Shown here one piece after another: positions 1-8,135 of a stretch of 8,516 nucleotides of DNA. Source of the DNA: Dermatophilaceae bacterium (GTDB lineage Bacteria; Actinomycetota; Actinomycetes; Actinomycetales; Dermatophilaceae); assembly GCA_013361975.1 (NCBI GenBank), contig JABFXB010000375.1, positions 1 to 8,516 of the forward strand, read 5' to 3'. Each line of letters begins with the position of its first letter. Position 1 is the stretch's first letter. Made by a program: the position numbers and the translations under genes. The notes beneath the pieces are model-generated. The model saw only the letters and a list, made by a program, of their open reading frames with translations, had not been told where the DNA came from and searched no databases.

Positions 1-1
1 C

Positions 2-376
2 CCGCTGACCGAGGTCCTCGTGCCCATCGACCAGACCGTCGGCGTGCCGACCACCGCCACGTGTGCCGAGGCCGAGGCCGTCTCGCGCGACACCGGCCGC
101 TCTCGGCTCGTCGTGCGCGAGGGCGACACGCCGACCGGCATCGCGCACGTGCGCGACATCGTGCGGGCGGCAGCGCAGGCCCCGGTCACCACCGTGACCA
201 CGCCGGTGCTGCACGTCGACCAGGGGCTCTCGCTGCTCGACACCGTGTCGCTGATGCGCAACGGGCACGCCCAGCTCGTCATCGTCGACGGCCCTTCCGG
301 GCCCGTCGGCCTCGTCACGATGGAAGACCTCCTCGAGCGCGTCCTGGGCACGTTCGAGGACGAGACCGACACCTGA
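2..376 (+). CDS. CorC/HlyC-type CBS-domain membrane protein, C-terminal part (5' end outside window)
   Basis: This is the 3' end of a gene that enters from the left and stays open to base 2. The visible ~124 residues begin PLTEVLVPIDQTVGVP and match the CBS-pair region of the CorC/HlyC/CNNM family, whose full proteins carry an N-terminal membrane DUF21 domain followed by two CBS domains. CBS1 covers 'SRLVVREGDTPTGIAHVRDIVR'-like residues and CBS2 ends in the typical 'GLVTMEDLLERVLGTFEDETD'-like segment. In the family, CBS pairs bind adenine nucleotides and regulate the membrane domain, which is linked to Mg2+/Co2+ handling or efflux. The protein ends just after CBS2, so the C-terminal CorC_HlyC accessory domain is absent, as in shorter family members. 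A GTG at 20-22 could be mistaken for a start, but coding sequence continues upstream of it. The family call is firm; the transported ion is unknown. Confidence 0.85.
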   Translation, partial: PLTEVLVPIDQTVGVPTTATCAEAEAVSRDTGRSRLVVREGDTPTGIAHVRDIVRAAAQAPVTTVTTPVLHVDQGLSLLDTVSLMRNGHAQLVIVDGPSGPVGLVTMEDLLERVLGTFEDETDT

Positions 377-411
377 CTCGGCACGACCGGCACCTGGAAC
401 CGCACCTGACA

Positions 412-453
412 GAGAGACGCTGCCGGCACCCTCGGGTGCGGGCAGCGTCTCTC
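412..453. terminator. Strong hairpin between convergent genes, probable bidirectional terminator
   Basis: A 13-bp perfect inverted repeat, GAGAGACGCTGCC (412-424) with GGCAGCGTCTCTC (441-453), continues after one G-G mismatch into a 6-bp inner stem (GCACCC 426-431, GGGTGC 434-439). It lies 35 bp after the CorC-type gene stop and 34 bp after the dppF stop on the other strand, so it can end both transcripts. There is no long U tract on either side, which is common for GC-rich actinobacterial terminators. The structure is seen directly; termination is inferred from position. Confidence 0.8.
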
Positions 454-487
454 GTCCGGACTCGGTCCGGAGACCTGCAGGCCTCGG

Positions 488-1731
<1,244 letters not shown>

Positions 1732-1735
<4 letters not shown>

Positions 1736-2784
1736 GCCGTCCTGGTCTCGATCTGGGTCTGGAAGATGGCGCGACGCTCGGCCTGGGGGATGAGACAGCG
1801 CGTCGGGTGCTCGTCGGAGATCTCGAACCGCGGCACCACGCTCGAGCAGCCGAGGCGCTCGTCGTCGCGGAAGGCGCACCTGGGGTGGAACGCGCAGCCG
1901 GACGGCGGATTGATGAGCGACGGCGGGTTGCCGGCGATCGGCTGCAGACGCGCCTGCTTGACTGCGTCGATCCGCGGCATCGACTGGAGCAGACCCCACG
2001 TGTACGGGTGCTCGGCCTCGTAGAAGATCTCGTCCGCGCTGGAGCCCTCGACCGCCTTGCCGCCGTACATCACCATGATGTTGTCGGCGAGCTCGGCGAC
2101 GACGCCGAGGTCGTGCGTGATGATGATGATCGAGGAGCCGAACTCCTTCTGCAGGTCGACGAGCAGGTTCAGGATCTGCGCCTGCACGGTCACGTCCAGT
2201 GCCGTGGTGGGCTCATCGGCGATGATCAGCCGGGGGCTGTTGACCAGCGCCATCGCGATCATGGCGCGCTGGCGCATGCCGCCCGAGAACTCGTGCGGGT
2301 ACTGGTCGATGCGCTTCTGCGGGTTCGGGATGCCGACCCGGTCGAGCATGTCGATGACGTGCGCGCGGGCGGCCGCCTTCGACACGTCGTTGTGGATGCG
2401 GTACGCCTCGACGATCTGGTTGCCGACCGTGTAGTACGGGTGCAGGGCCGACAGTGGGTCCTGGAAGATCATCGCGATGTCGCGACCGCGCATGCGGCGC
2501 AGGTCGTCGTCGACGATCTTGAGCAGGTCGCGACCGTCGAAGACGATCTGCCCCTCCACCTTCGCGCGGGAGCCGCGGTGCAGACCCATGATCGCTTGGC
2601 TGGTGACCGATTTGCCCGATCCGGACTCACCCACGATGCCCAGCGTCTCGCCGGCACGGAGGTCGAAGGTCAGCCCGTCGACGGCCTTGACCAGGCCGTC
2701 CTCCGTGGGGAACGTGACCTTGAGGTCGCGCACCGCGAGGAGCGCGCCGGAGCTGACGGGGTCCGCGGAGGCCCACGTGCTCAT
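1732..2784 (-). CDS. dppD: Dipeptide/oligopeptide ABC transporter ATP-binding protein, DppD/OppD type
   Basis: The second ATPase subunit, expected to pair with the DppF-type protein and drive import by ATP hydrolysis. The 350-residue length is normal for the family. Walker A GESGSGKS is at 52-59, the Q-loop Gln at 108, signature FSGGMRQR at 166-173, Walker B LIIADE at 186-191 and the H-loop His at 224. The variant signature with Met (SGGM) is typical of OppD/DppD, which separates it from the SGGQ of the DppF partner. The C-terminal Oligo_HPY segment has Cys 297, 303, 313 and 330, a possible [4Fe-4S] site as described for related DppD proteins. The start is the ATG at 2784, 28 bp after the dppB stop; the ribosome site is weak (GGA about 6 nt upstream), so coupling to dppB translation is likely. 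It ends in tandem TGA TGA stops, and the first overlaps the dppF start. Confidence 0.94.
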
Positions 2785-2812
2785 ATGGTGTCCAATCTCT
2801 CGAGCTGGTCGA

Positions 2813-3829
2813 TCAGGAGTACTTGACCCGCGGGTCGATCACCGCGTACAGCACGTCGACCACGATGTTGGCGGTGATGATGAAGGTGGCCGCGACGATG
2901 ACGATGCCCACCGTGGTCGGCAGGTCGTAGGTGGTCGCCGCCTGGACCGCCAGCTTGCCCAACCCGTTGTAGTTGAACACGGTCTCGGTGATGATCGCTC
3001 CCGCGAGCAGGCCACCGAGGTCGAGACCCGCCACGGTCGCGATCGGGGTGAGGGCCGCTCGCATCGTGTGCTTGCCGAGGATGCGCCGCTGCGTCAGACC
3101 CTTGGCGCGGGCCGTGCGGATGTAGTCCTCGCCCATCGACTCGAGCACGAACGCCCGAGTGAGGCGGATGTAGCCGGCGATGTAGATGAGCGCCAGGGTC
3201 AAGGAGGGCAGGAAGAGGCCGTACAACCAGGGACCGATGCCGCCGTCACTGATCGAGGTGTAGACGGGTATCGGTGTCAGCTGCCACTTGATGGCCACGA
3301 AGATGTAGAGCGACAGACCGATGAAGAAGGTCGGGAAGGAGTACACGATCAGGGCGCTCCCGACGAGCGCCCGGTCTATCAAGCGCCCCTTGTACAAGGC
3401 GGCTATGACGCCGCCCGATATGCCGAGCACCATCCACAGGATGAAGGCCGCCAGCGCCAGCGAGATGGAGACGGGCGCCGCCGTGGCTATGAGTGAGGAC
3501 ACGGTGTCGCTCTGGAGCGGCGAGTAGCCGAGGCACGGCGCCGGGCACTCGGCGATGGTCTCGGGAGCGGACTTCTTGAGCTCGGGGTCGTCCGGGAACT
3601 CGCGACCCACGAAGACGCCCTTGAGGAACTGGCCGTACTGGACGAAGACAGGCTTGTCATAGCCCAACGCCTTGCGGTTCTGCTCGATGAGCTCGGGCGA
3701 GCAGTTCTTGCCGCAGGTGAACCGCGCGGGATCCGACGGAGCCGCGAAGAACAGCAGGTACGTCACCAGGCTCATGACGACGAGCATGATGGCGCCGACG
3801 AAGATGCGCCGGACGACGTAAGCAAACAT
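2813..3829 (-). CDS. dppB: Peptide-type ABC transporter permease, DppB/OppB type
   Basis: Inner-membrane channel subunit that pairs with the DppC-type permease. The 338-residue protein starts with the family-typical MFAYVVRRIFVG and has about six membrane segments near 10-30, 118-146, 155-180, 203-222, 268-286 and 305-330. The EAA coupling motif that docks on the ATPases is at about 234-260 (DYIRTARAKGLTQRRI), and the C-terminus ends in the usual VDVLYAVIDPRVKY. The long external loop between segments 1 and 2 has four cysteines as two CxxxC pairs (Cys 39/43 and 95/99), seen in some actinobacterial homologues and possibly disulfide-forming. The ATG at 3829 is preceded by AGGGTGG with a 7-nt spacer. 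Codon use is odd in the middle: all five ATA isoleucine codons of the operon lie in codons 114-187. It sits 119 bp after dppA and 28 bp before dppD. Confidence 0.94.
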   Translation of the reverse strand: MFAYVVRRIFVGAIMLVVMSLVTYLLFFAAPSDPARFTCGKNCSPELIEQNRKALGYDKPVFVQYGQFLKGVFVGREFPDDPELKKSAPETIAECPAPCLGYSPLQSDTVSSLIATAAPVSISLALAAFILWMVLGISGGVIAALYKGRLIDRALVGSALIVYSFPTFFIGLSLYIFVAIKWQLTPIPVYTSISDGGIGPWLYGLFLPSLTLALIYIAGYIRLTRAFVLESMGEDYIRTARAKGLTQRRILGKHTMRAALTPIATVAGLDLGGLLAGAIITETVFNYNGLGKLAVQAATTYDLPTTVGIVIVAATFIITANIVVDVLYAVIDPRVKYS

Positions 3830-3883
3830 GGTTGATCCACCCTAACGGGGTCGGGTTGTGCCGGGGAGACCCTCTTCGCACAG

Positions 3884-3913
3884 GTGGTGGGGGCCCTGGC
3901 GGGCCCCCACCAC
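3884..3913 (-). terminator. Stable hairpin after dppA: partial terminator or mRNA-stabilising stem
   Basis: GTGGTGGGGGCCC (3884-3896) pairs perfectly with GGGCCCCCACCAC (3901-3913) around the 4-nt loop TGGC, a 13-bp GC-rich stem. It begins 35 bp after the dppA stop and ends 54 bp before the dppB start on the minus strand. No U tract follows. Because dppB, dppD and dppF lie downstream with no obvious promoter, a full terminator is unlikely. Partial termination or protection of the dppA 3' end from exonucleases, giving more binding protein than permease, fits better. The function is inferred. Confidence 0.7.
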
Positions 3914-3948
3914 GCTTCGTGCGGTTTGGTACTACCGCTGGACGAGCG

Positions 3949-5712
3949 TCACTGCTTGGCGCCGATGGAACCCAGGTCCGGGTATCCGTTGCTGGCGGCG
4001 CTCTGCGCGTAGCCGGTGACGCCGGAGCCGTGCAGGTAGTAGAACTTCGTCACCGACAGCGGGATGTACGCCGTGTCCTTGCCCAGCTGCACGTCGGCCT
4101 GCTGGTAGAGGGAGTTGGCCTCGTCGGTGGTCGCGGCGTTGCGGGCCTGGTTGAACAGCTTGTTCACCGTGTCGCTCGCGTAGTTGCCGTAGTCCTGACC
4201 GTTCGACTTCGGGTTCGTGCCGACACCGTTGAGGACGGAGTCGAACAGCGGAGCCGTCACCGTCGCGGCAGAGGGCCAGTCAGCACCCCAGCCACCCCAG
4301 TACACGTCCGACTTCGTGTTCGGGTTCTGGATCACGTCGTAGTACGTGTCGGTCAGCGGGTCGAGCGTCGTGGAGAAGCCCGCCTTGTCCCAGCCCTGCT
4401 TGAGGGCAGCAGCCGAGTTGTCCGACGTCGGCGTGCCGCCGCTGTACGTGTACTTGATCTTGACCGGGAGCGGGACGCCGGCCTCCTCGAGGAGCTTCTT
4501 GGCCGCGGCCGTGTCACCGGAGTCGGGAGCCGTGAAGGCCGGGTTGGGCTGGTAGCCCGGGAGCTCCGGGTTGACGATCGACTTCGACGGCGTGGCCGCC
4601 TTGTCGCCACCGAGGGCGGTGATGTAGGCCGTCTTGTCCGTCGCCATCGCGAGCGCCTGGCGAACCTTCGGGTTCTTCATGACGTCCGAGTTGAAGTTCG
4701 GCAGCAGGTAGTCGGTGAACGGCGAGTTCACCAGCGTCGAACGGTCCTTGACGGTCGGGTTGGAGTCGACCTGCGAGTACATCGAACCCGGGATCGCGCG
4801 GTCGGTGACGGCGAACTTGTCCTCACCCGAGTCGGCGATGAGTCGCTGGTTGATGATCTCGTTGGTGAGACCCTCGGTGATGACGACCTTGTCCGGGAGT
4901 GCCTTGCGGCCGGTCTGGTCGGTCTTCGGGTCGTAGTTCGTGTTGCGCACGAACGTGCCGCCCTTGCCCTTCTGCCACGTGCCCTGGAGCATGTAGGGGC
5001 CGCTGCTGAATACCGCGTAGTTGGACTTGTCGCCCTTGTCCTGGTCGGCCCGGTAGGGCGAGAAGGAGCGGAGCGAGGCGATCGCGAGCGGGAAGTCGGC
5101 CCACGGCTTGTTGAAGTGGTACGTGATCGTCTTGCCCTCACACGTCACGGCCTTGTCGAAGTCCGCCTGGGCGGCCTTCTTGTACGGGCCGTTGTAGGTC
5201 GGCAGACCGTCCTTGTTCGGGACGTCGAGGTAGCCGAGCTGGTAGTTCGGCCCACCCGTGATGACGTCGGTCGCGAACCCACGGGAGAACCCGTACTTGA
5301 GGTCCTCACACGTGATGTCCTTGCCGTCCTGCCACTTCACGCCGTCCCGCAGCGTGAACTTCCAGACCTTGCCGCCCTCGCTGGACTGCCCGGTGTCGGT
5401 GGCGAGGTCGGCCACCGGCTTGGTGGCCTCCTCGCCCTGCTTGCCCACCGGGAACGACACGAGGTCGCGGTAGAACAGGCGGTTCTCGATCGAAAGGTCG
5501 CGACCGATGTAGGTGCGCTGCGGGTCGAGGTGCTCGGCAGGCCGCTTCGTGAGCCAGAAGACGGTGCCGCCCTTGGAGCCGGCGGCAGCCGAACCCGTGG
5601 ACCCGTTGCCGGAGCCACCGGTCGTGCCTCCCCCACCGCCACACGCGGCGACGCTGAGGACCGAGGTCACAGCGAGGACCGCGAGGGCCGTCGTCCTTCT
5701 GCTGATGGTCAT
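3949..5712 (-). CDS. dppA: Peptide-type ABC transporter substrate-binding lipoprotein, DppA/OppA (SBP_bac_5) type
   Basis: Extracytoplasmic receptor of the importer, anchored by a lipid to the outer face of the membrane. The 587-residue protein has a lipoprotein signal: SRR at 4-6, a hydrophobic core at ~9-20 and the lipobox V-A-A-C with Cys 24 as the modified residue. A flexible Gly/Ser/Thr linker (~25-49) follows. The rest matches SBP_bac_5, with family-like segments at ~61-82 (HLDPQRTYIGRD...), SGPYML at 237-242, VRQALAMATDK at 350-360 and WGGWGADWPSA at 472-482. Cys 135 and Cys 191 are the only other cysteines and could form a disulfide. The ATG at 5712 was chosen because AAGGAG lies 5 nt upstream and the signal peptide starts there; the open frame runs on to 5799 through non-coding-like sequence with a hairpin. 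It lies between the two permease genes. The ligand is probably a peptide, but members of this family also bind nickel complexes, sugars or other solutes. Confidence 0.94.
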   Translation of the reverse strand: MTISRRTTALAVLAVTSVLSVAACGGGGGTTGGSGNGSTGSAAAGSKGGTVFWLTKRPAEHLDPQRTYIGRDLSIENRLFYRDLVSFPVGKQGEEATKPVADLATDTGQSSEGGKVWKFTLRDGVKWQDGKDITCEDLKYGFSRGFATDVITGGPNYQLGYLDVPNKDGLPTYNGPYKKAAQADFDKAVTCEGKTITYHFNKPWADFPLAIASLRSFSPYRADQDKGDKSNYAVFSSGPYMLQGTWQKGKGGTFVRNTNYDPKTDQTGRKALPDKVVITEGLTNEIINQRLIADSGEDKFAVTDRAIPGSMYSQVDSNPTVKDRSTLVNSPFTDYLLPNFNSDVMKNPKVRQALAMATDKTAYITALGGDKAATPSKSIVNPELPGYQPNPAFTAPDSGDTAAAKKLLEEAGVPLPVKIKYTYSGGTPTSDNSAAALKQGWDKAGFSTTLDPLTDTYYDVIQNPNTKSDVYWGGWGADWPSAATVTAPLFDSVLNGVGTNPKSNGQDYGNYASDTVNKLFNQARNAATTDEANSLYQQADVQLGKDTAYIPLSVTKFYYLHGSGVTGYAQSAASNGYPDLGSIGAKQ

Positions 5713-5717
5713 TCCCT

Positions 5718-5723
5718 CTCCTT
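5718..5723 (-). promoter_or_regulatory. Shine-Dalgarno site of dppA
   Basis: On the minus strand AAGGAG lies 5 nt before the ATG at 5712, within AGAAGGAGAGGGA. It is the strongest ribosome site in the operon, which suits the need for excess binding protein, and it decides the start against the longer open frame reaching 5799. Confidence 0.8.
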
Positions 5724-5786
5724 CTCTGAACGCACCGTTGTTACGGCGCTGTAGCCCCCAGACGATCGCCGAGGGAATTTCCTGGT

Positions 5787-5811
5787 CCCGGCCCTGCACG
5801 CGCAGGCCGGG
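5787..5811 (-). other. Hairpin in the dppC-dppA gap
   Basis: CCCGGCCCTGC (5787-5797) pairs with GCAGGCCGGG (5802-5811) around the loop ACGC, giving 10 base pairs with one bulged C at 5792. On the minus strand it begins 4 nt after the dppC stop and ends 74 nt before the dppA start. There is no U tract. It could attenuate transcription, block decay from the 3' end of dppC, or mark a processing point that releases a dppA-headed mRNA. The structure is seen; the role is inferred. Confidence 0.5.
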
Positions 5812-5815
5812 TGGG

Positions 5816-6838
5816 TCACCGATCCGCCTTCGGGTCGAGCGCGTCCCGCAGCCCGTCGCCCATGAGGTTGAACGAGAGCACGAGGATGGCGATCGCGATG
5901 GCGGGGAACAGGAAGAATGTGACGTCGGCGGCGGCGTAGTTGACCGAGTAGGTCAGCAGGTTGCCGAGCGTCGGCGTGGGCGGCTTGATGCCGACGCCGA
6001 GGAAGCTCAGCGCGGCCTCGGCCGAGATGTACGCGGGCATGACGAGCGTGCCGTAGACGAGCAACGGAGCCCAGAGGTTGGGCAGCAGCTCCTTGAAGTA
6101 GATGCGCCGGTTCGAGGCGCCCAGGCTGCGCGCGGCCTCGATGAACTCTCGCTCGCGCAGGGAGAGCACCTGTCCGCGGATGATGCGCGCGATGGTGGGC
6201 CAGCCGAACAGGCCGAGCACCAGCACGATGTAGGCGCCGTTGCTGGGGTTGCCGGCCGGGACGCCGGCCTTGGTGATGATGTCGATGAACATCCCGGAGA
6301 GCGCCAGGAGCATCAGGGTGACCGGGAACGACAGGACCATGTCGATGATGCGGCTGATGAAGAAGTCGGTCTTGCCGCCGAGGAGACCGGCCACGAGGCC
6401 CATCACGGTGCCGAGCACGACGGTGATGAGCGTGGCGCTCAGGGCGACGGTCATCGAGAACGTCATGCCGAGGGCGATGCGGGACAGGACGTCGCGACCC
6501 GTGCCGGGCTCGACGCCCAGCGGGTGCTGCAGGGAGAGCCCGCCGCCGCCGTCGAGGGGCAGCCCGCCCGTGTTGCCGTCGATGAGCTCGGGGTGGAAGG
6601 TCTCGGGGTCGAGCACACCGATGATCGAGAGGATCGGCGCCAGGATGGCGAGGACGATCGCCAGCGCCACCACGGCGAGGACCACCATGGTGATCTTGTC
6701 GCGGCGCAGTCGCGCCCGCGCCAGCTGCCACGGCGTACGACCCGTGATCGCCTTCTCCTGGGTGGCACCCGGCTCCGGCGCCAGGGTCTCCTGGGCGGTG
6801 CCGGCACCGAACTCCACGTCCCGCTTGATCTCGGACAC
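5816..6838 (-). CDS. dppC: Peptide-type ABC transporter permease, DppC/OppC type
   Basis: The second membrane channel subunit and first gene of the operon. The 340-residue protein has a cytoplasmic N-tail (~1-47) with the OppC_N-like segment TPWQLARARLRRDK before membrane segment 1 (~50-72). Next come the external loop with the family-typical HPLGVEPGTGRDVLSRI (105-121) and membrane segments near 125-152, 163-187, 201-220, 262-280 and 305-324. The EAA motif lies at ~231-254 (EFIEAARSLGASNRR), followed by the OppC hallmark LSFLGVGIKPPTPTLGNLL (278-296) and the C-terminal FNLMGDGLRDALDPK. The GTG at 6838 was chosen because AGGAGG lies 9 nt upstream and family similarity starts there. The open frame runs on to 7195, but that part is arginine-rich and not protein-like. 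The gap to dppA is 103 bp. Placing the C-type permease before the binding protein differs from the E. coli A-B-C-D-F order. Confidence 0.93.
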   Translation of the reverse strand: MSEIKRDVEFGAGTAQETLAPEPGATQEKAITGRTPWQLARARLRRDKITMVVLAVVALAIVLAILAPILSIIGVLDPETFHPELIDGNTGGLPLDGGGGLSLQHPLGVEPGTGRDVLSRIALGMTFSMTVALSATLITVVLGTVMGLVAGLLGGKTDFFISRIIDMVLSFPVTLMLLALSGMFIDIITKAGVPAGNPSNGAYIVLVLGLFGWPTIARIIRGQVLSLREREFIEAARSLGASNRRIYFKELLPNLWAPLLVYGTLVMPAYISAEAALSFLGVGIKPPTPTLGNLLTYSVNYAAADVTFFLFPAIAIAILVLSFNLMGDGLRDALDPKADR

Positions 6839-6847
6839 GAGGTGGAT

Positions 6848-6853
6848 CCTCCT
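6848..6853 (-). promoter_or_regulatory. Shine-Dalgarno site of dppC
   Basis: AGGAGG on the minus strand, within AGAGGAGGATCC, with a 9-nt spacer to the GTG at 6838. It fixes the non-ATG start of the first operon gene. Confidence 0.75.
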
Positions 6854-6870
6854 CTGATCTCGCCCACGCC

Positions 6871-6954
6871 ATGCTGCACGGCGGGACGTTCTTCGACGAC
6901 GGCCCCGGTGTACGGAAGATGTTCCGCAACGTCGACGCGTCGGTGGGACGCTAA
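6871..6954 (+). pseudogene. Possible gene remnant or small ORF, 27 codons
   Basis: An ATG-to-TAA frame encodes MLHGGTFFDDG followed by PGVRKMFRNVDASVGR. Almost all codons end in G or C, like the real genes here, and the peptide looks more protein-like than the arginine-rich shadow frames. No Shine-Dalgarno sequence precedes the ATG, and the frame is open only from 6829, so it could be the 3' tail of a gene lost by rearrangement, an unusual small protein, or chance. It runs opposite to dppC, 32 bp from its start. I do not recognise the family. Confidence 0.25.
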
Positions 6955-7125
6955 CGCACACCAGTGCAGGTTTGAAGGGGCAATCGGCACCTTCCGTGAA
7001 ATGACGGCCGTGCAGATACCGAACCGTTATCCCACTGCGACCTGCGGCCACGCAGCGTAGCCACTGCACCGTGAGATTCACAGGACCATCTGCGAAGGCG
7101 TGTCGGCCCGGTCGTCGAGGGCCGC

Positions 7126-7146
7126 CGAAGGCCCTGCGGGCCTTCG
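7126..7146. other. Hairpin in the dppC-hydrolase intergenic region
   Basis: CGAAGGCCC (7126-7134) and GGGCCTTCG (7138-7146) form a perfect 9-bp stem with a 3-nt loop (TGC). It lies 106 bp before the hydrolase start. It could be an old terminator for rightward transcription from the small ORF at 6871, or a regulatory structure. No U tract follows. Confidence 0.4.
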
Positions 7147-7214
7147 AGTGCGGCCCCAAGGCAGCGTGAGGGGCACCACGCTCGATTCCGGTCATGGGGG
7201 CCGCCTCGCGGCGT

Positions 7215-7220
7215 TAACCT
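7215..7220 (+). promoter_or_regulatory. Candidate -10 box for the hydrolase gene
   Basis: TAACCT fits the TAnnnT form of actinobacterial housekeeping -10 boxes and would place the transcription start about 26 nt before the GTG at 7253. No good -35 box lies 16-18 bp upstream, so this is a weak call. Confidence 0.25.
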
Positions 7221-7252
7221 CGAAGCGGGGGTTGCGGACGCGAGGGGGTGTC

Positions 7253-8131
7253 GTGAGCGCGTTACAGCCGCAGGTGATCTCGCTGCACGGGCACGCCCTG
7301 TCGTACGTCGACAGCGGAGCCGGTGCGACGATCCTCTTCGTCCACGGTCTGCTCGGGTCGCACGCGAGCTGGGGGCAGCTGGTCGACCGGCTCGACGACC
7401 GGCACCGTGTCGTCGTGCCCGACCTCTTCGGCCACGGCGCCTCGGCCAACACGAACGGCGACTACTCGCTGGCCACCCACGCGGCGACGCTGCGTGACCT
7501 CATCGACCGCCTCGGCATCGACCGGGTGACCCTCGTGGGGCACTCGCTCGGCGGCGGCATCTCCCTCGAGTTCTGCTACCTCTTCCCGGAGCGGGTCGAA
7601 CGCCTCGTGCTCGTCGGCAGCGGCGGCCTGGGCCGGGAGGTCAACCCGGCGCTGCGGGCCGTCACGCTGCCCGGCGCCGAGTGGGTGCTGCCGGCTCTCG
7701 CCTCAGGGTGGGTGCGTGGTCGGGTCGAGACGATCGGCCGGGCGATGGCGCGCGCGGGCTGGCGGGCCAGCCACGACATGCGCGCAGCCTGGGACGGTTT
7801 CGCGAGGCTGAGCGACGCCGAGAGCAGGCGGGCGTTCCTCACGACGACGCGCGCGGTCATGGACGCCCGGGGCCAGACGGTGACGGCTCGCGAGTACCTG
7901 CCCGACCTCGTGGGCCTGCCCGTGCTCGTCATCTGGGGCACGGACGACATGGTCATCCCGTCCGGGCATGCTGCGCGGGCCAAGGAGGCGATCCCGGGCT
8001 GCCGGGTCGAGCTGTTCCAGGGCGCCGGCCACTTCCCCCACCTCGACGACCCCGAGCGGTTCGCCGACCTGCTGCGCGACTTCATCGCGACGACCGGTCC
8101 CGGACCCGACCTGACGGAGACGGCGAGCTGA
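7253..8131 (+). CDS. Alpha/beta-fold hydrolase
   Basis: A 292-residue soluble alpha/beta-hydrolase with no signal peptide, so probably cytoplasmic. The oxyanion-hole motif is FVHGLLGS (His 31-Gly 32), the nucleophile elbow GHSLGG puts Ser at 98, the acid is probably Asp 232 in WGTDDMVIP, and the catalytic His is 260 in GAGHFPHLDDPERF. All three triad residues are in the expected order and the length is typical. The cap region at about 125-210 would set specificity, and the sequence does not identify it. Candidates include ester, lactone or C-C bond hydrolysis. The GTG at 7253 is preceded by GAGGGGG 4 nt upstream and starts just before the conserved first strand. An open frame runs back to 7100 but lacks family-like sequence. 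Codon 4 is TTA, a rare leucine codon in such genomes. The gene is divergent from the dpp operon and convergent with the ROK-family gene. Confidence 0.88.
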   Translation: MSALQPQVISLHGHALSYVDSGAGATILFVHGLLGSHASWGQLVDRLDDRHRVVVPDLFGHGASANTNGDYSLATHAATLRDLIDRLGIDRVTLVGHSLGGGISLEFCYLFPERVERLVLVGSGGLGREVNPALRAVTLPGAEWVLPALASGWVRGRVETIGRAMARAGWRASHDMRAAWDGFARLSDAESRRAFLTTTRAVMDARGQTVTAREYLPDLVGLPVLVIWGTDDMVIPSGHAARAKEAIPGCRVELFQGAGHFPHLDDPERFADLLRDFIATTGPGPDLTETAS

Positions 8132-8135
8132 CGGC

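Larger units (their letters stand above)
6839..7252. other. Divergent intergenic region between dppC and the hydrolase gene
   Basis: This 414-bp stretch has no confident gene and must hold the promoters for the dpp operon (leftward) and probably the hydrolase (rightward). About 6955-7080 is visibly richer in A/T than the flanks, as expected for a regulatory zone. The hexamer GTGCAG/CTGCAC appears four times (6874-6879, 6964-6969, 7010-7015, 7064-7069), but it is also common in the coding parts. I could not assign a convincing -35/-10 pair for dppC. The doubtful small ORF (6871-6954) and the hairpin at 7126-7146 are listed separately. Confidence 0.6.

Noticed and set aside
1736..1999. Upstream extension of dppF to 1999
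   Set aside because: It would overlap 268 bp of dppD and gives an Arg/Pro-rich sequence; the ATGA junction at 1735 is the normal coupled start.
3832..5754. 640-codon open frame on the plus strand opposite dppA
   Set aside because: It is the antisense shadow of a well-supported SBP_bac_5 gene. Its translation is Val/Arg/Leu-rich without domain motifs, as usual for high-GC DNA.
5773..5782. GGGAATTTCC near-palindrome in the dppC-dppA gap as an operator
   Set aside because: Single short imperfect copy with no partner; chance is enough to explain it.
5513..7060. 515-codon open frame on the plus strand opposite dppC
   Set aside because: A charged, low-complexity shadow of dppC that runs through the intergenic region; no family resemblance.
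6839..7195. Upstream extension of dppC to 7195
   Set aside because: The added 119 residues are Arg-rich and non-family-like, while the GTG at 6838 has a strong ribosome site.
7100..7252. Upstream start of the hydrolase at 7100
   Set aside because: The extra 51 residues do not match the alpha/beta-hydrolase fold, and the region includes a hairpin and a candidate -10 box.
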